From JACMMS01 sp043758775 (lineage in GTDB: Bacteria > Pseudomonadota > Gammaproteobacteria > Burkholderiales > Methylophilaceae): DNA of 41,696 nt. The position numbers and the translations under genes are program-made. Positions 1-7,779 of the stretch are shown here, in pieces. The stretch covers positions 1-41,696 of the forward strand of contig JAYVMU010000034.1 of assembly GCA_043758775.1 (NCBI GenBank). Direction: 5' to 3'. How positions within the stretch are numbered: the first letter of the stretch is position 1; each line of letters starts with the position of its first letter. The notes beneath the pieces are model-generated. The model was given only the letters and a program-made list of their open reading frames with translations. It did no database searches and was not told where the DNA came from.

Positions 1-75
1 TCTCTGTTATATATTTATAATATAGATCAATTGTAACTCTCAAGCTGGTCAATAGTTACTCAATTTTTTCGGAAC

Positions 76-103
76 TTAACAAGCCAAGTTAGTATCCTAT
101 AAG
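76..103 (+). promoter_or_regulatory. possible sigma70-type promoter of the fae gene
   Basis: A TTAACA hexamer (76-81) and a TATAAG hexamer (98-103) are separated by 16 bp in a very AT-rich leader of the formaldehyde-activating enzyme gene. A strong Shine-Dalgarno AGAAAGGA (158-165) sits 9 bp before the ATG. The Shine-Dalgarno is clear; the promoter hexamers are only a plausible match and TATCCT at 93-98 is an alternative -10. Confidence 0.3.
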
Positions 104-174
104 AGTGTAGATAGGACTTATTTTTAATTTCATCGATTGTTGCTTACTACAAACACAAGAAAGGATGTACGACC

Positions 175-714
175 ATGAGTACCCTAAAAATTAATAAAGT
201 ACTGATTGGCGAAGCTCTCGTAGGTGATGGAAATGAGGTGGCGCACGTTGATATTTTGATTGGGCCACGAGGAAGTGGTGCCGAAACTGCATTTTGTATT
301 GCTTTAACTAACCAAAAGCGCGGCGATAACGCGCTACTTGCTTTGCTTGCCCCCAACATGATGACAAAGCCGCCGACCGTCTTGTTCAACAAGGTCGATA
401 TTAAAACCGCTAAACAGGCGGTGCAAATGTTTGGCCCTGCACAATGTGGCGTGGCCGAGGCGGTAGCCGATAGCGTTAAAGAGGGCATTATTCCAATTGA
501 AGAGGCCAATGACTTGTTTATCTGCGTAGGCGTTTTTATCCACTGGGACGCAGAAGACAATACTAAAATCCAAGACTGGAATTATCAGGCGACCAAGATA
601 GCGCTTAAACGCGCGGTGGGGCAACTACCTCTACCAGTAGAAGTTATTGCTCAAGAAGGCACAGTGCATCACCCTCTTGCGGCACATGATTATAAAAAAG
701 GCGGATATAACTAA
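175..714 (+). CDS. fae: formaldehyde-activating enzyme (Fae)
   Basis: Fae condenses formaldehyde with tetrahydromethanopterin to methylene-H4MPT in the cytoplasm, the entry step of H4MPT-linked formaldehyde oxidation in methylotrophs. The 179-residue product carries the family hallmark block GEALVGDGNEVAH (residues 12-24), with His24 aligning to the catalytic histidine (His17 of the Methylobacterium enzyme). It also has IGPRGS, LLAPN, the MFGPAQ.GVAEAVADSV segment and the VGVFIHWDAEDN block. Length is about ten residues longer than the classical 170-residue enzyme, mostly an N-terminal extension and a lysine/glycine-rich tail. The start is fixed by AGAAAGGA 9 bp upstream. No other H4MPT pathway gene is adjacent, so it is transcribed alone. 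Methylotrophs often carry several fae paralogs; whether this is the main copy cannot be told from the window. Confidence 0.93.
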   Translation: MSTLKINKVLIGEALVGDGNEVAHVDILIGPRGSGAETAFCIALTNQKRGDNALLALLAPNMMTKPPTVLFNKVDIKTAKQAVQMFGPAQCGVAEAVADSVKEGIIPIEEANDLFICVGVFIHWDAEDNTKIQDWNYQATKIALKRAVGQLPLPVEVIAQEGTVHHPLAAHDYKKGGYN

Positions 715-748
715 AGTTAAAAAATTGAATAAATTATATACTCGACTC

Positions 749-827
749 TAACGTTGCATAGGCATTCGTAAATGTCGCTTACTGCTAAGAAGCTTAACGA
801 TATGTAGCGTTACGTTGGGTATTTTTT
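749..827 (+). terminator. possible structured terminator after fae
   Basis: A 12-bp stem with two G-U wobbles can form between TAACGTTGCATA (749-760) and TATGTAGCGTTA (801-812) around a 40-nt loop, followed by a run of six T at 822-827. The long loop makes this weaker than a standard intrinsic terminator. It lies between fae and the convergent HAD phosphatase gene. Confidence 0.3.
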
Positions 828-840
828 ATTTACAACAAAT

Positions 841-1629
841 TTATAAGCCCAACACTTGAGGTAGATCTACAATCGAATTAACAAGCAAATCTGGTTTTAT
901 AGTAGATGCGTCGACGTAAACTTGTCGGTATTTACCAGTTTTCACTAAAACTCCGCTCAACCCCGCCTGCTGCGCACCACCTATATCAGAATCTATATCA
1001 TCACCAACCATCATGACTTCTGAGGGGTGTAGCCCCAAGTCATTCAAAGCAATGTGAAAAAAATCGGCGGAGGGCTTACCAATTATGATGGCTTTAGCAC
1101 CGCTTGCATATTCCAGCCCGTGAATAAATCCACCGATATCCATCTGCAAGCCTTGTTCTGTCTGCCAAAATCTGTTTTTATGGATGGCAATGAGTTTTGC
1201 ACCGTTATTTAGACAAGTAAATACCTCATTTAATAATTGATAAGTCCAAGCACAACCAATATCACCAACAATAATATGGTCTGCAGCAGTATCTGATTGA
1301 CGAAACTCCATAAAATCCCGTTTCACATCTTCTGTCAGCAATAAGCGACATATGGGATTAGACAGATTCTTTAAATAGAGTACCGCGGCTTGTGGTGCAC
1401 TGATGATTTCACTGACGGGTACAGAAAATCCCATGGCATTGATTTTTTGTTGTAACGACACTAACGACAGCGTGCTGGTATTAGTGACGAATCGACATTG
1501 GATGCCACTTGCACGTATTTTATCAACAGCTTCAACTGCACCATCAATAGCTTTTGAACCTATATAGAGCACACCGTCTAGATCAAATAGAACACCTTTA
1601 ATGCCAGCGTTGAGTAGCGTTTTTATCAC
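841..1629 (-). CDS. HAD-superfamily (subclass IIA) hydrolase
   Basis: Predicted cytoplasmic phosphatase of the HAD-IIA group, which includes NagD-like and LHPP-like enzymes. Visible motifs are DLDGVLY with nucleophile Asp16 and Asp18, motif II in FVTNTS (Thr49), the motif III lysine in IIGKPS, and the metal-binding acidic motif GDDIDSDIGGA near residue 208. The cap lies between motifs II and III, as in HAD-IIA proteins. The 262-residue length fits the LHPP/HAD-IIA-hypothetical group better than NagD proper. The start is a GTG preceded at 9 bp by AAGG. The physiological substrate cannot be assigned from sequence. The gene stands alone, divergent from the metallopeptidase gene at 1713. Confidence 0.8.
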   Translation of the reverse strand: MIKTLLNAGIKGVLFDLDGVLYIGSKAIDGAVEAVDKIRASGIQCRFVTNTSTLSLVSLQQKINAMGFSVPVSEIISAPQAAVLYLKNLSNPICRLLLTEDVKRDFMEFRQSDTAADHIIVGDIGCAWTYQLLNEVFTCLNNGAKLIAIHKNRFWQTEQGLQMDIGGFIHGLEYASGAKAIIIGKPSADFFHIALNDLGLHPSEVMMVGDDIDSDIGGAQQAGLSGVLVKTGKYRQVYVDASTIKPDLLVNSIVDLPQVLGL

Positions 1630-1712
1630 GTTGATGAACCTTGCATATCTATTAAGCGACTAAAAAAATTTATGCTTCTACAACGTCTAGTTTATACTTC
1701 CACAAACATAAT

Positions 1713-2240
1713 ATGCCAGTATCCGAATTAAAATACCTCAACAGCTACTCTGAATCAACCAAAAATCAGGTGCGCGTATTGCTTGAGCAAAATAAATTAG
1801 CTGACGTACTATTACAAAAATATTCAACAGCGCATGGCATTACAACAGACAAATCGCTTTATGAGTATGTAGTTGAGTTAAAAAATACGCATCTGCGTCA
1901 TTCAATACCACTGAATAAAGCATTATTTGATAGCAAAATACAAGTGATTAAGCATGCGTTAGGCTTGCACACTTCAATCTCACGTGTGCAAGGTAATCAA
2001 CTTAAAACCAAGCGTGAGATTAGAATCGCTAGCCTATTTAAAAATGTGCCAGCTGAGTTTTTAAGGATGATTGTAGTGCATGAATTGGCGCACTTTAAAG
2101 AACATGACCATAACAAAGCGTTTTATCAATTATGTGTGAGTATGCAATCTGATTATCATCAAGTTGAGTTTGATTTAAGGCTGTATTTAACGCACTTGGA
2201 TTTTACAAATAGCGATTTATATAAACAACCACTGTGGTAA
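1713..2240 (+). CDS. DUF45/YgjP-like (WLM-type) zinc metallopeptidase
   Basis: The 175-residue protein has an HELAH zinc motif at residues 123-127 followed by a further histidine in HDHNKAFYQL (His133). That spacing is typical of the YgjP/DUF45 gluzincin-like family, where the third ligand lies in an H..(K/R).F motif. No signal peptide or membrane segment is visible, so it is probably cytoplasmic. The first 100 residues are charged and helical and not diagnostic. E. coli YgjP is not firmly assigned a substrate. It is followed after 31 bp by the DUF1456 gene in the same direction, so the two are probably co-transcribed. Confidence 0.75.
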   Translation: MPVSELKYLNSYSESTKNQVRVLLEQNKLADVLLQKYSTAHGITTDKSLYEYVVELKNTHLRHSIPLNKALFDSKIQVIKHALGLHTSISRVQGNQLKTKREIRIASLFKNVPAEFLRMIVVHELAHFKEHDHNKAFYQLCVSMQSDYHQVEFDLRLYLTHLDFTNSDLYKQPLW

Positions 2241-2271
2241 TTCAATTTACATAAAATATTTAGGAAGAACT

Positions 2272-2730
2272 TTGACTAACAATGACGTATTAAGAAGTAT
2301 CCGCTATATGTTGGATATGAGCGAACCAAAGATGGTCGAAGTTTGGCAATTAGCCGATATGGTTGTTGAGCGCGATGACATTAAAGATTTTTTACGTGGC
2401 GAAGAAGATGAGCAATATTTGCCTTGTGATGATGCACTAATAATTGCTTTTTTAAACGGCTTAGTCACTTTCAAACGCGGTAAAAATGGCAATGCCCCGC
2501 CTTTACCTATAGAAAAAATGAGCAATAATTTAGTGCTCAAAAAACTACGTGTAGCATTTGAGTTAAAAGAAGACCAAATGCATGAGGTATTTGGCAATGC
2601 GGATTATGAAATATCAAAACCAGAACTAAGCGCTTTTTTTAGAAAAAAAGGGCATGATAATTATCGCGCTTGTGGCGACCAAGTGTTACGCTATTTTTTA
2701 AAAGGCTTAACGATGCACTTAAGGGCCTAA
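2272..2730 (+). CDS. DUF1456 (YehS-like) protein
   Basis: A 152-residue protein made of two copies of the DUF1456 repeat. The first begins MTNNDVLRSIRYMLDM and ends ALIIAFLNGLVTFKRG; the second begins NNLVLKKLRVAFEL and ends QVLRYFLKGLTMHLR. This two-repeat architecture matches E. coli YehS, whose function is unknown. The start is a TTG: AGGAAG (2262-2267) sits 4 bp before it, and the resulting N-terminus aligns with the N-terminus known for the family, whereas the first in-frame ATG would delete the first helix. It probably forms an operon with the upstream metallopeptidase. Confidence 0.8.
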   Translation: MTNNDVLRSIRYMLDMSEPKMVEVWQLADMVVERDDIKDFLRGEEDEQYLPCDDALIIAFLNGLVTFKRGKNGNAPPLPIEKMSNNLVLKKLRVAFELKEDQMHEVFGNADYEISKPELSAFFRKKGHDNYRACGDQVLRYFLKGLTMHLRA

Positions 2731-2756
2731 TATTTTATAATCGTTTGAATTTCAAG

Positions 2757-3656
2757 TTAATCTGCATAACTTAGCATCAGCTTTTTTATCCACTCCATAA
2801 ATACCTGTACGCGTTTAGATTGATTCCTTCTGTTAGGATAAAGAATTGAAATGGGCATAGGCTCTATTGGATTCTCGCTCAGTATTTGCACCATCTGCGC
2901 ATTATCAATCAAATGTTTTATGCAAATATAAGGCACTTGAATAATGCCTAAACCTGCCAAACAAGCAGCATTATAGGCATCGGTGTTGTTGACGGTAATC
3001 GCGGCTTGCATTTCCAACTGATACACTTTACCTTCATTTACATACTCCAAAACTGGCCGAGTAGCGCCAAGTATAGGCGAATAATGCACCAAATAGTGAT
3101 GAGACAAATCGCCCAAGTTAAGAGGTTCGCCATAACGTTTTAAATATGCCGGGCTGACACAATTTACTAAAGTCAAATAACCTAATGGTCTTGCAATAAA
3201 GCCAGAGTCTGCCAGCGCGCCTACTCTTATCACGCAATCAAAACCTTCGGCAATCAGATCTACTTTTCTATCGGTACTGCTTAATTCAATTTCGATATTT
3301 GGATATTCACTTAAAAATTTGGGTAGATTTGGAATGACCAAATTCTTAGCTACATCAATCGGCATATCGACACGCAAACGCCCGCTAATATTGGTACTTA
3401 CTTGTTGAAACATAGACTCTACATCATCAACATCTGCCAATAAGTCTTTGCAGCGCTCGTAAAATATTTGCCCATCTTGCGTTAAATGCACAGTACGCGT
3501 GGTTCGGTGTAGCAACCTAGATCCAATATGACTTTCAAGATTCTGCACAGTGGTTGAAACACTGCCTTTAGGTATACCTAAACTATCTGCCGCTTTGGTA
3601 AAACTTGACAATTCCGCCACGCGGATAAAAATTTGCATTGCATTTAATTTATCCAT
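2757..3656 (-). CDS. LysR-family transcriptional regulator
   Basis: A 299-residue regulator with an N-terminal winged helix-turn-helix (about residues 3-62, including FTKAADSLGIPKGSVSTTVQNLE and RTTRTVHLTQDGQIFY) and a C-terminal periplasmic-binding-protein-like effector domain. It most resembles the DhcR/AaeR-like LysR group (MDKLNAMQIFIRVAELSSF start). It is divergently transcribed from the short-chain dehydrogenase at 3788, the usual arrangement for a LysR protein and its target. An inverted repeat of LysR type lies 13 bp before its own start codon. The effector is unknown. Confidence 0.9.
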   Translation of the reverse strand: MDKLNAMQIFIRVAELSSFTKAADSLGIPKGSVSTTVQNLESHIGSRLLHRTTRTVHLTQDGQIFYERCKDLLADVDDVESMFQQVSTNISGRLRVDMPIDVAKNLVIPNLPKFLSEYPNIEIELSSTDRKVDLIAEGFDCVIRVGALADSGFIARPLGYLTLVNCVSPAYLKRYGEPLNLGDLSHHYLVHYSPILGATRPVLEYVNEGKVYQLEMQAAITVNNTDAYNAACLAGLGIIQVPYICIKHLIDNAQMVQILSENPIEPMPISILYPNRRNQSKRVQVFMEWIKKLMLSYAD

Positions 3657-3668
3657 AAAACGCCTTAT

Positions 3669-3687
3669 TGTTCAAATTTAAAGAACA
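3669..3687. promoter_or_regulatory. candidate LysR operator (T-N11-A type)
   Basis: The interval between the divergent LysR and SDR genes holds TGTTC-N9-GAACA, a dyad that contains the LysR-type T-N11-A motif as TTC-N9-GAA. It lies 13 bp from the LysR start codon, fitting autoregulation. A second inverted repeat, AGTTTAT (3706-3712) and ATAAACT (3730-3736), lies on the SDR side and may be the activation-side site. Confidence 0.4.
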
Positions 3688-3787
3688 GTGTAATTATTTT
3701 ATGCTAGTTTATAGTATTTAATTAATTCAATAAACTGTACTTCCTATTGCTTAACTTATTTTTAACACTTAACTAGAGGAGCTAAAT

Positions 3788-4546
3788 ATGAATAGCAAAA
3801 TTGCAATTGTCACAGGTGGTAGCCGCGGTCTTGGTAAGAATACGGCCCTAACACTAGCCAAAAAAGGCGTTGATATAATCCTAACTTACCACAGTAAAAA
3901 AACAGAAGCTGATGAAGTGGTTGCAGAAATCGAACAGCTTGGACAAAAAGCAGTAGCGCTGCAACTCGATGTAACTAACAGCAAATCGTTTGTTACATTT
4001 ACACAACAAGTGCAGGTTGCACTCAAACAAACATGGGACCGTGAGCAATTTGAGTTTTTGGTCAACAATGCTGGAGTTGGGGTGTATGCCTCCTTTGCAG
4101 AAACAACAGAAGAGCAGTTTGATCAAATGGTCAACATGCATCTGAAAGGTGTATTTTTCCTCACGCAAAAGCTGTTACCTCTCATTGCCGATCAAGGTCG
4201 CATTGTGAATATATCAAGCGGTTTAACACGTTTTGTATTTCCTGGTTATGCTGCCTATGCCATCATGAAAGGCGGCGTTGAAACCTTAACTAAATATATG
4301 GCGAAAGAACTAGGTCCACGTGGCATCGCGGTGAATGTGATTGCACCCGGCGCGATTGAAACTGATTTTGGTGGCGGTGCGGTACGAGATAATAAAGAGC
4401 TTAACCAATATATCGCCGCACAAACTGCGCTAGGTCGCGTTGGTCTACCAGATGATATTGGTGGCGTTGTGGCATCTTTATTAGCAGAAGATAGTCGCTG
4501 GATAAACGCGCAGCGCATTGAAGTATCTGGTGGTATATTTATTTAA
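3788..4546 (+). CDS. short-chain dehydrogenase/reductase (SDR)
   Basis: A 252-residue classical SDR oxidoreductase. It shows the nucleotide-binding TGGSRGLG (residues 9-16), NNAG (93-96), the catalytic Ser in NISSG (143/144) and the Tyr157-x3-Lys161 pair in GYAAYAIMK. The C-terminal VSGGIFI is the usual SDR end. An Arg in the TGGSRG loop suggests NADP(H). AGAGGAG 7 bp upstream of the ATG fixes the start. The gene is divergent from the LysR regulator and followed by no co-directional gene for 236 bp. Substrate is not identifiable; FabG-like ketoreductase or a sugar/quinone reductase are both possible. Confidence 0.88.
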   Translation: MNSKIAIVTGGSRGLGKNTALTLAKKGVDIILTYHSKKTEADEVVAEIEQLGQKAVALQLDVTNSKSFVTFTQQVQVALKQTWDREQFEFLVNNAGVGVYASFAETTEEQFDQMVNMHLKGVFFLTQKLLPLIADQGRIVNISSGLTRFVFPGYAAYAIMKGGVETLTKYMAKELGPRGIAVNVIAPGAIETDFGGGAVRDNKELNQYIAAQTALGRVGLPDDIGGVVASLLAEDSRWINAQRIEVSGGIFI

Positions 4547-4688
4547 TAGCTTTTACTGATAATTTTTTGCTGGGGTTAAAGTGTTTAATACTTAATCAAA
4601 CAAAACCCCAAGTAACTTCGGTTTCTGGTAATTAGTCTATATCGTTGGCTAGAAATAACCATTGGTATCCCTCAATTGCTAGCTTTAA

Positions 4689-4732
4689 ATGCAATCAATA
4701 TGCAAGGTTACCGACAAATACATGCAATCAAT
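4689..4732 (+). promoter_or_regulatory. direct-repeat operator candidate for the MocR-type regulator
   Basis: The 11-bp sequence ATGCAATCAAT occurs twice in the same orientation, at 4689-4699 and 4722-4732. The starts are 33 bp apart, close to three helical turns, and the second copy ends 50 bp before the ATG of the MocR-type gene. MocR regulators such as GabR bind widely spaced direct repeats in their own promoter regions, so this is a plausible autoregulatory site. The remainder of the 4547-4782 gap also has a 7-bp interrupted dyad (4571-4577 with 4604-4610) with no T tract. Confidence 0.5.
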
Positions 4733-4782
4733 GCAGCAATTCAGTTAATATTTGAATTCAACCTAATGACCAAGTATGTTTT

Positions 4783-6174
4783 ATGACCTCGATTACCCAT
4801 CACTGGATTAAACATTTAGCAGAAAGTAAAAAACCAGCTTATCTACTGATTGCAGACCTAATAGAAGAAGATATTTCTAGCCTGCGCCTTCGCGTCAAAG
4901 ATAGATTACCTGCATTACGTGATTTAGCGACTGAGCTTGGGCTTAATTACACCACCGTGGCACGCGCTTATACTGAGGCAAGAAAACGTGGCCTAATAGA
5001 CTCCCAAGTAGGCACTGGCACTTTTGTACGTGGTCGCCCATCCATAGTTCCTTTGCGCGATGCTAGTAGTATACAGATGAGCATGAATATGCCGCCAGAA
5101 CCGCCAGAATTGGCAGCCAAACTACATGAAAGCATGACCGCTATTTTAGCCAATAGCGATGTATACAATTTATTACGTTACCAAGATTTTGGTGGGCATA
5201 TTGAAGAACGTGAGATTGCCGCCAGCTGGCTCAGCTCCTTTGTGCCAAATTGTGCAACTGAGCGCGTATTAATTAGTCCGGGCATTCATAGTGTGTTAGT
5301 AGCACTGATGTCACAATTAGCCAGACCCGGTGAATTGATTTGTGTAGAGTCACTGGTTTACCCGGGCATTAAAGCCATTGCCGCACAACTCGGTATTAGG
5401 CTCCATCCTATTCCTAGCGATGAGGATGGTCCCATGCCACATGCATTTGAAGGTATCTGTAAATCGCAAAGTCCAAAAGCCTTCTACTGCAATCCGACTA
5501 TACAAAACCCAAATACGGCGACCATACCTTTGCATAGGCGACGTGCCTTAGTGGATATCGCGCTGCGCTATCACATCCCGATTATTGAGGACGATGCTTA
5601 TGGCATGTTGCCACAAAAAGCGCCCATGACGATGGCTGCATTGGCGCCAGAGCTGTGCTGGTATATCAGCGGCTTTTCAAAATGTTTTGGCGCAGGCTTA
5701 CGTATTGCCTTTGTCGCGGCGCCTACAGCACGCCAAGCACAACGCTTAACTGGTGCACAGCGAGCAATCGCCGTCATGACAAACCCAATCACGGTATTGC
5801 TTGCTACGCAGTGGATTAAAAACGGCTTAGCGGCGGAAATGCTGCAAGCTATTCGTCATGAATCTATGGCGAGACAACGTATCGCCGCACGCGTATTAAA
5901 ATCTTGGCCTTATCATGCACAATCTGAAGCCTTTCACCTGTGGCTCCCTATCCCAGAAAACGTAGCCTGGCGCGCATCAGAGCTTGCCTTACAACTACGT
6001 ACACAAGGCGTAAGTATAGTGGCCAGCGTAGCCTTCAGCACCGACATCAACCCAGTTGAAGCAGTACGCATCTGCCTGGGCGGGCCAAGCACACGCGAAG
6101 ACTGCGAGCACGCCTTGAAACTAGTAGCAGATACTTTAGAATATCCACATCATTTACATATACCCATGATGTAA
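4783..6174 (+). CDS. MocR-type PLP-dependent transcriptional regulator
   Basis: A 463-residue fusion of an N-terminal GntR-type winged helix (about 12-85: LPALRDLATELGLNYTTVAR, then GLIDSQVGTGTFV) and a fold-type I aminotransferase domain (about 120-455). The PLP lysine is Lys300 in SGFSKCFGAGLR; Asp271 in EDDAYG and Asn237 in YCNPTIQNP fill the cofactor-binding positions. This architecture defines the MocR subfamily (GabR, PdxR, TauR), where the aminotransferase part senses an amine or PLP rather than catalysing. The usual divergent target gene is not present: upstream lies an SDR in the same direction, downstream a Lon-N protein 16 bp away. Its regulon is therefore unknown. The direct repeats in the upstream gap suggest autoregulation. 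Confidence 0.88.
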   Translation: MTSITHHWIKHLAESKKPAYLLIADLIEEDISSLRLRVKDRLPALRDLATELGLNYTTVARAYTEARKRGLIDSQVGTGTFVRGRPSIVPLRDASSIQMSMNMPPEPPELAAKLHESMTAILANSDVYNLLRYQDFGGHIEEREIAASWLSSFVPNCATERVLISPGIHSVLVALMSQLARPGELICVESLVYPGIKAIAAQLGIRLHPIPSDEDGPMPHAFEGICKSQSPKAFYCNPTIQNPNTATIPLHRRRALVDIALRYHIPIIEDDAYGMLPQKAPMTMAALAPELCWYISGFSKCFGAGLRIAFVAAPTARQAQRLTGAQRAIAVMTNPITVLLATQWIKNGLAAEMLQAIRHESMARQRIAARVLKSWPYHAQSEAFHLWLPIPENVAWRASELALQLRTQGVSIVASVAFSTDINPVEAVRICLGGPSTREDCEHALKLVADTLEYPHHLHIPMM

Positions 6175-6190
6175 TTAAACCTGATTAAAT

Positions 6191-6808
6191 ATGACAAGCT
6201 ACCCACTTCCGCTATTCCCACTCAATCTGGTCATTTTCCCTGACGGATTATTACCGCTCAGGATATTTGAGATGCGCTATCTGGACATGGTGCGCACGTG
6301 CTTACGTACCCAATCAAGTTTCGGCGTAGTGGCCATTATTACCGACAGCACATCAGGTAGAGAAAATGACCTGCCATTTGCCAATATTGGTACTTCTTTT
6401 ACGATTCTAGATGCAGAGGTAACCGAACCTGGGTTAATGAACATTCGCTGCCTAGGTCAAAAACGCTTTCATGTTAAAGCAGCGGCTCAACAAAATGATG
6501 GCTTGTGGCTTGGGGAGGTCGCAGATATTGAGAATGATGCAGCGATTGCAATTCCAGACGACCTCAAGATGACGCAAGAGTATATGCAACAACTCATAGA
6601 ATCACTCTCTGAGCAGGATATTGCCGAGGAATATTTGCCGTTTATCAAGCCTTTTAAAATGAATGACTGTGCTTGGGTAGCCAATCGATGGTGCGAAATG
6701 CTCAGCATGTCACTCATCCAAAAGCAGCGCATGTTAGAGCTCGATAGTCCGCTAGTGCGGTTAGAGTTGGTTCAAGACTTACTAATAGCTGAGTTTAGCA
6801 AAAAGTAA
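6191..6808 (+). CDS. Lon N-terminal (substrate-binding) domain protein
   Basis: A 205-residue stand-alone Lon-N/ASCH-like (PUA-fold) domain. Characteristic features are the start LPLFPLNLVIFPDGLLPLRIFEMRYLDMV, then FGVVAI and GxxLxxI-type strands, and a helical C-terminus that ends VRLELVQDLLIAEF. There is no AAA ATPase or Ser-Lys protease part, so it is not a Lon protease. Such small proteins are common beside unrelated genes in proteobacteria and their job is not settled; a role in substrate recognition is only inferred. It follows the MocR gene by 16 bp and probably shares its transcript. The gene ends at a strong palindrome facing the oxidase-assembly genes. Confidence 0.85.
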   Translation: MTSYPLPLFPLNLVIFPDGLLPLRIFEMRYLDMVRTCLRTQSSFGVVAIITDSTSGRENDLPFANIGTSFTILDAEVTEPGLMNIRCLGQKRFHVKAAAQQNDGLWLGEVADIENDAAIAIPDDLKMTQEYMQQLIESLSEQDIAEEYLPFIKPFKMNDCAWVANRWCEMLSMSLIQKQRMLELDSPLVRLELVQDLLIAEFSKK

Positions 6809-6822
6809 ACTGGGTTAAACTG

Positions 6823-6846
6823 CCTAATCTTCATATGAAGATTAGG
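6823..6846. terminator. bidirectional terminator between Lon-N gene and ctaB
   Basis: A perfect 24-bp palindrome with arms CCTAATCTTCAT and its complement lies between two convergent genes, 14 bp after the first stop and 11 bp before the second. T-rich sequence follows at 6854-6862 on the plus strand. The position and symmetry fit a shared intrinsic terminator, though the T tract is interrupted. Confidence 0.6.
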
Positions 6847-6857
6847 TTAATTCGCTT

Positions 6858-7769
6858 TTATTTCAATAATAAAGGCATGCAATAGTGGTCGACCAGCAAC
6901 GCGGCAAAAATTAGCGTGAGATAAATAATTGAATAAGTGAAAGTGCGTTTAGCTAAATCGTCAGAGTACTTTCTATATAGCTTAATCACGTAGGCTAAGA
7001 AAATACCATTGAGTATGAGTGCTGATGTTAAATAGATAATACCGCTCATCCCCAAACCATAGGGCATCAACGATACGGCGACTAAAATCACGGTATAGAG
7101 TAAGATATGTAGCAAAGTAAAAGCTTCACCATGCGTGACTGGTAACATGGGCATGCCGACTTTGGCATATTCCTCCCGACGGTATAGCGCCAGTGCCCAG
7201 AAATGCGGCGGCGTCCAGGCAAATATAATCAAAAACATAATGAGTGACTCTGGTGATACCACGTTGTTCATCGCCGCCCAGCCCAATATTGGTGGCATTG
7301 CTCCAGAAGCGCCACCAATCACGATATTCATCGGTGTCGCTGGCTTAAGAAATACCGTGTAAATCACTGCATAGCCAACAAAAGTGGCAAGAGTCAGCCA
7401 CATAGTAAGCGGATTCACCCAAACGTACAGGATAGCCAAGCCTGTACTACCTAAAACAGTAGCAAAGACGCCCGTTTGTATTATGGAAAGTTGCCCTGTA
7501 GGTAGCGGACGGCCACGTGTACGTGCCATGATTGCATCAATCTTATGTTCAATCAAACAGTTAAAAGCGGCAGCGGCACCAGAGGCAAAAGCAATCCCTA
7601 TCGTGGTAGCAATCAACAGTGGCAATGGCACCATATAAGGCGTGGCCATAAACATACCAATCAATGCGGTAAACACTATGAGTAAAGTGACGCGGGGTTT
7701 GCATAAGGCAAAGAAGTTTTTAAAACTACTACCTAACGTTTGCAATGGATGACTTGTACTTACACTCAA
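6858..7769 (-). CDS. ctaB: protoheme IX farnesyltransferase (heme O synthase)
   Basis: This UbiA-superfamily membrane prenyltransferase converts heme B to heme O, the precursor of heme A in aa3 oxidases. The 303-residue protein has about nine hydrophobic segments. The first prenyl-diphosphate motif is N70...D78...R83TR in NCLIEHKIDAIMARTRGRP, and the second conserved loop is FAWTPPHFWALALYRREEYAK with PMLPV behind it. The start is TTG, with GAGG 8 bp upstream overlapping the end of ctaA, giving the standard 303-residue length. It is the last gene of the SURF1-Sco-ctaA-ctaB operon and ends at a palindromic terminator. cyoE is a synonym, but here the gene serves the aa3 oxidase. Confidence 0.95.
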   Translation of the reverse strand: MSVSTSHPLQTLGSSFKNFFALCKPRVTLLIVFTALIGMFMATPYMVPLPLLIATTIGIAFASGAAAAFNCLIEHKIDAIMARTRGRPLPTGQLSIIQTGVFATVLGSTGLAILYVWVNPLTMWLTLATFVGYAVIYTVFLKPATPMNIVIGGASGAMPPILGWAAMNNVVSPESLIMFLIIFAWTPPHFWALALYRREEYAKVGMPMLPVTHGEAFTLLHILLYTVILVAVSLMPYGLGMSGIIYLTSALILNGIFLAYVIKLYRKYSDDLAKRTFTYSIIYLTLIFAALLVDHYCMPLLLK

Positions 7770-7779
7770 TTGACTTGCC

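Noticed and set aside
4571..4610. Interrupted dyad TGGGGTT...AACCCCA after the SDR gene
   Set aside because: Long internal loop and no U tract on either strand; too weak to call a terminator.
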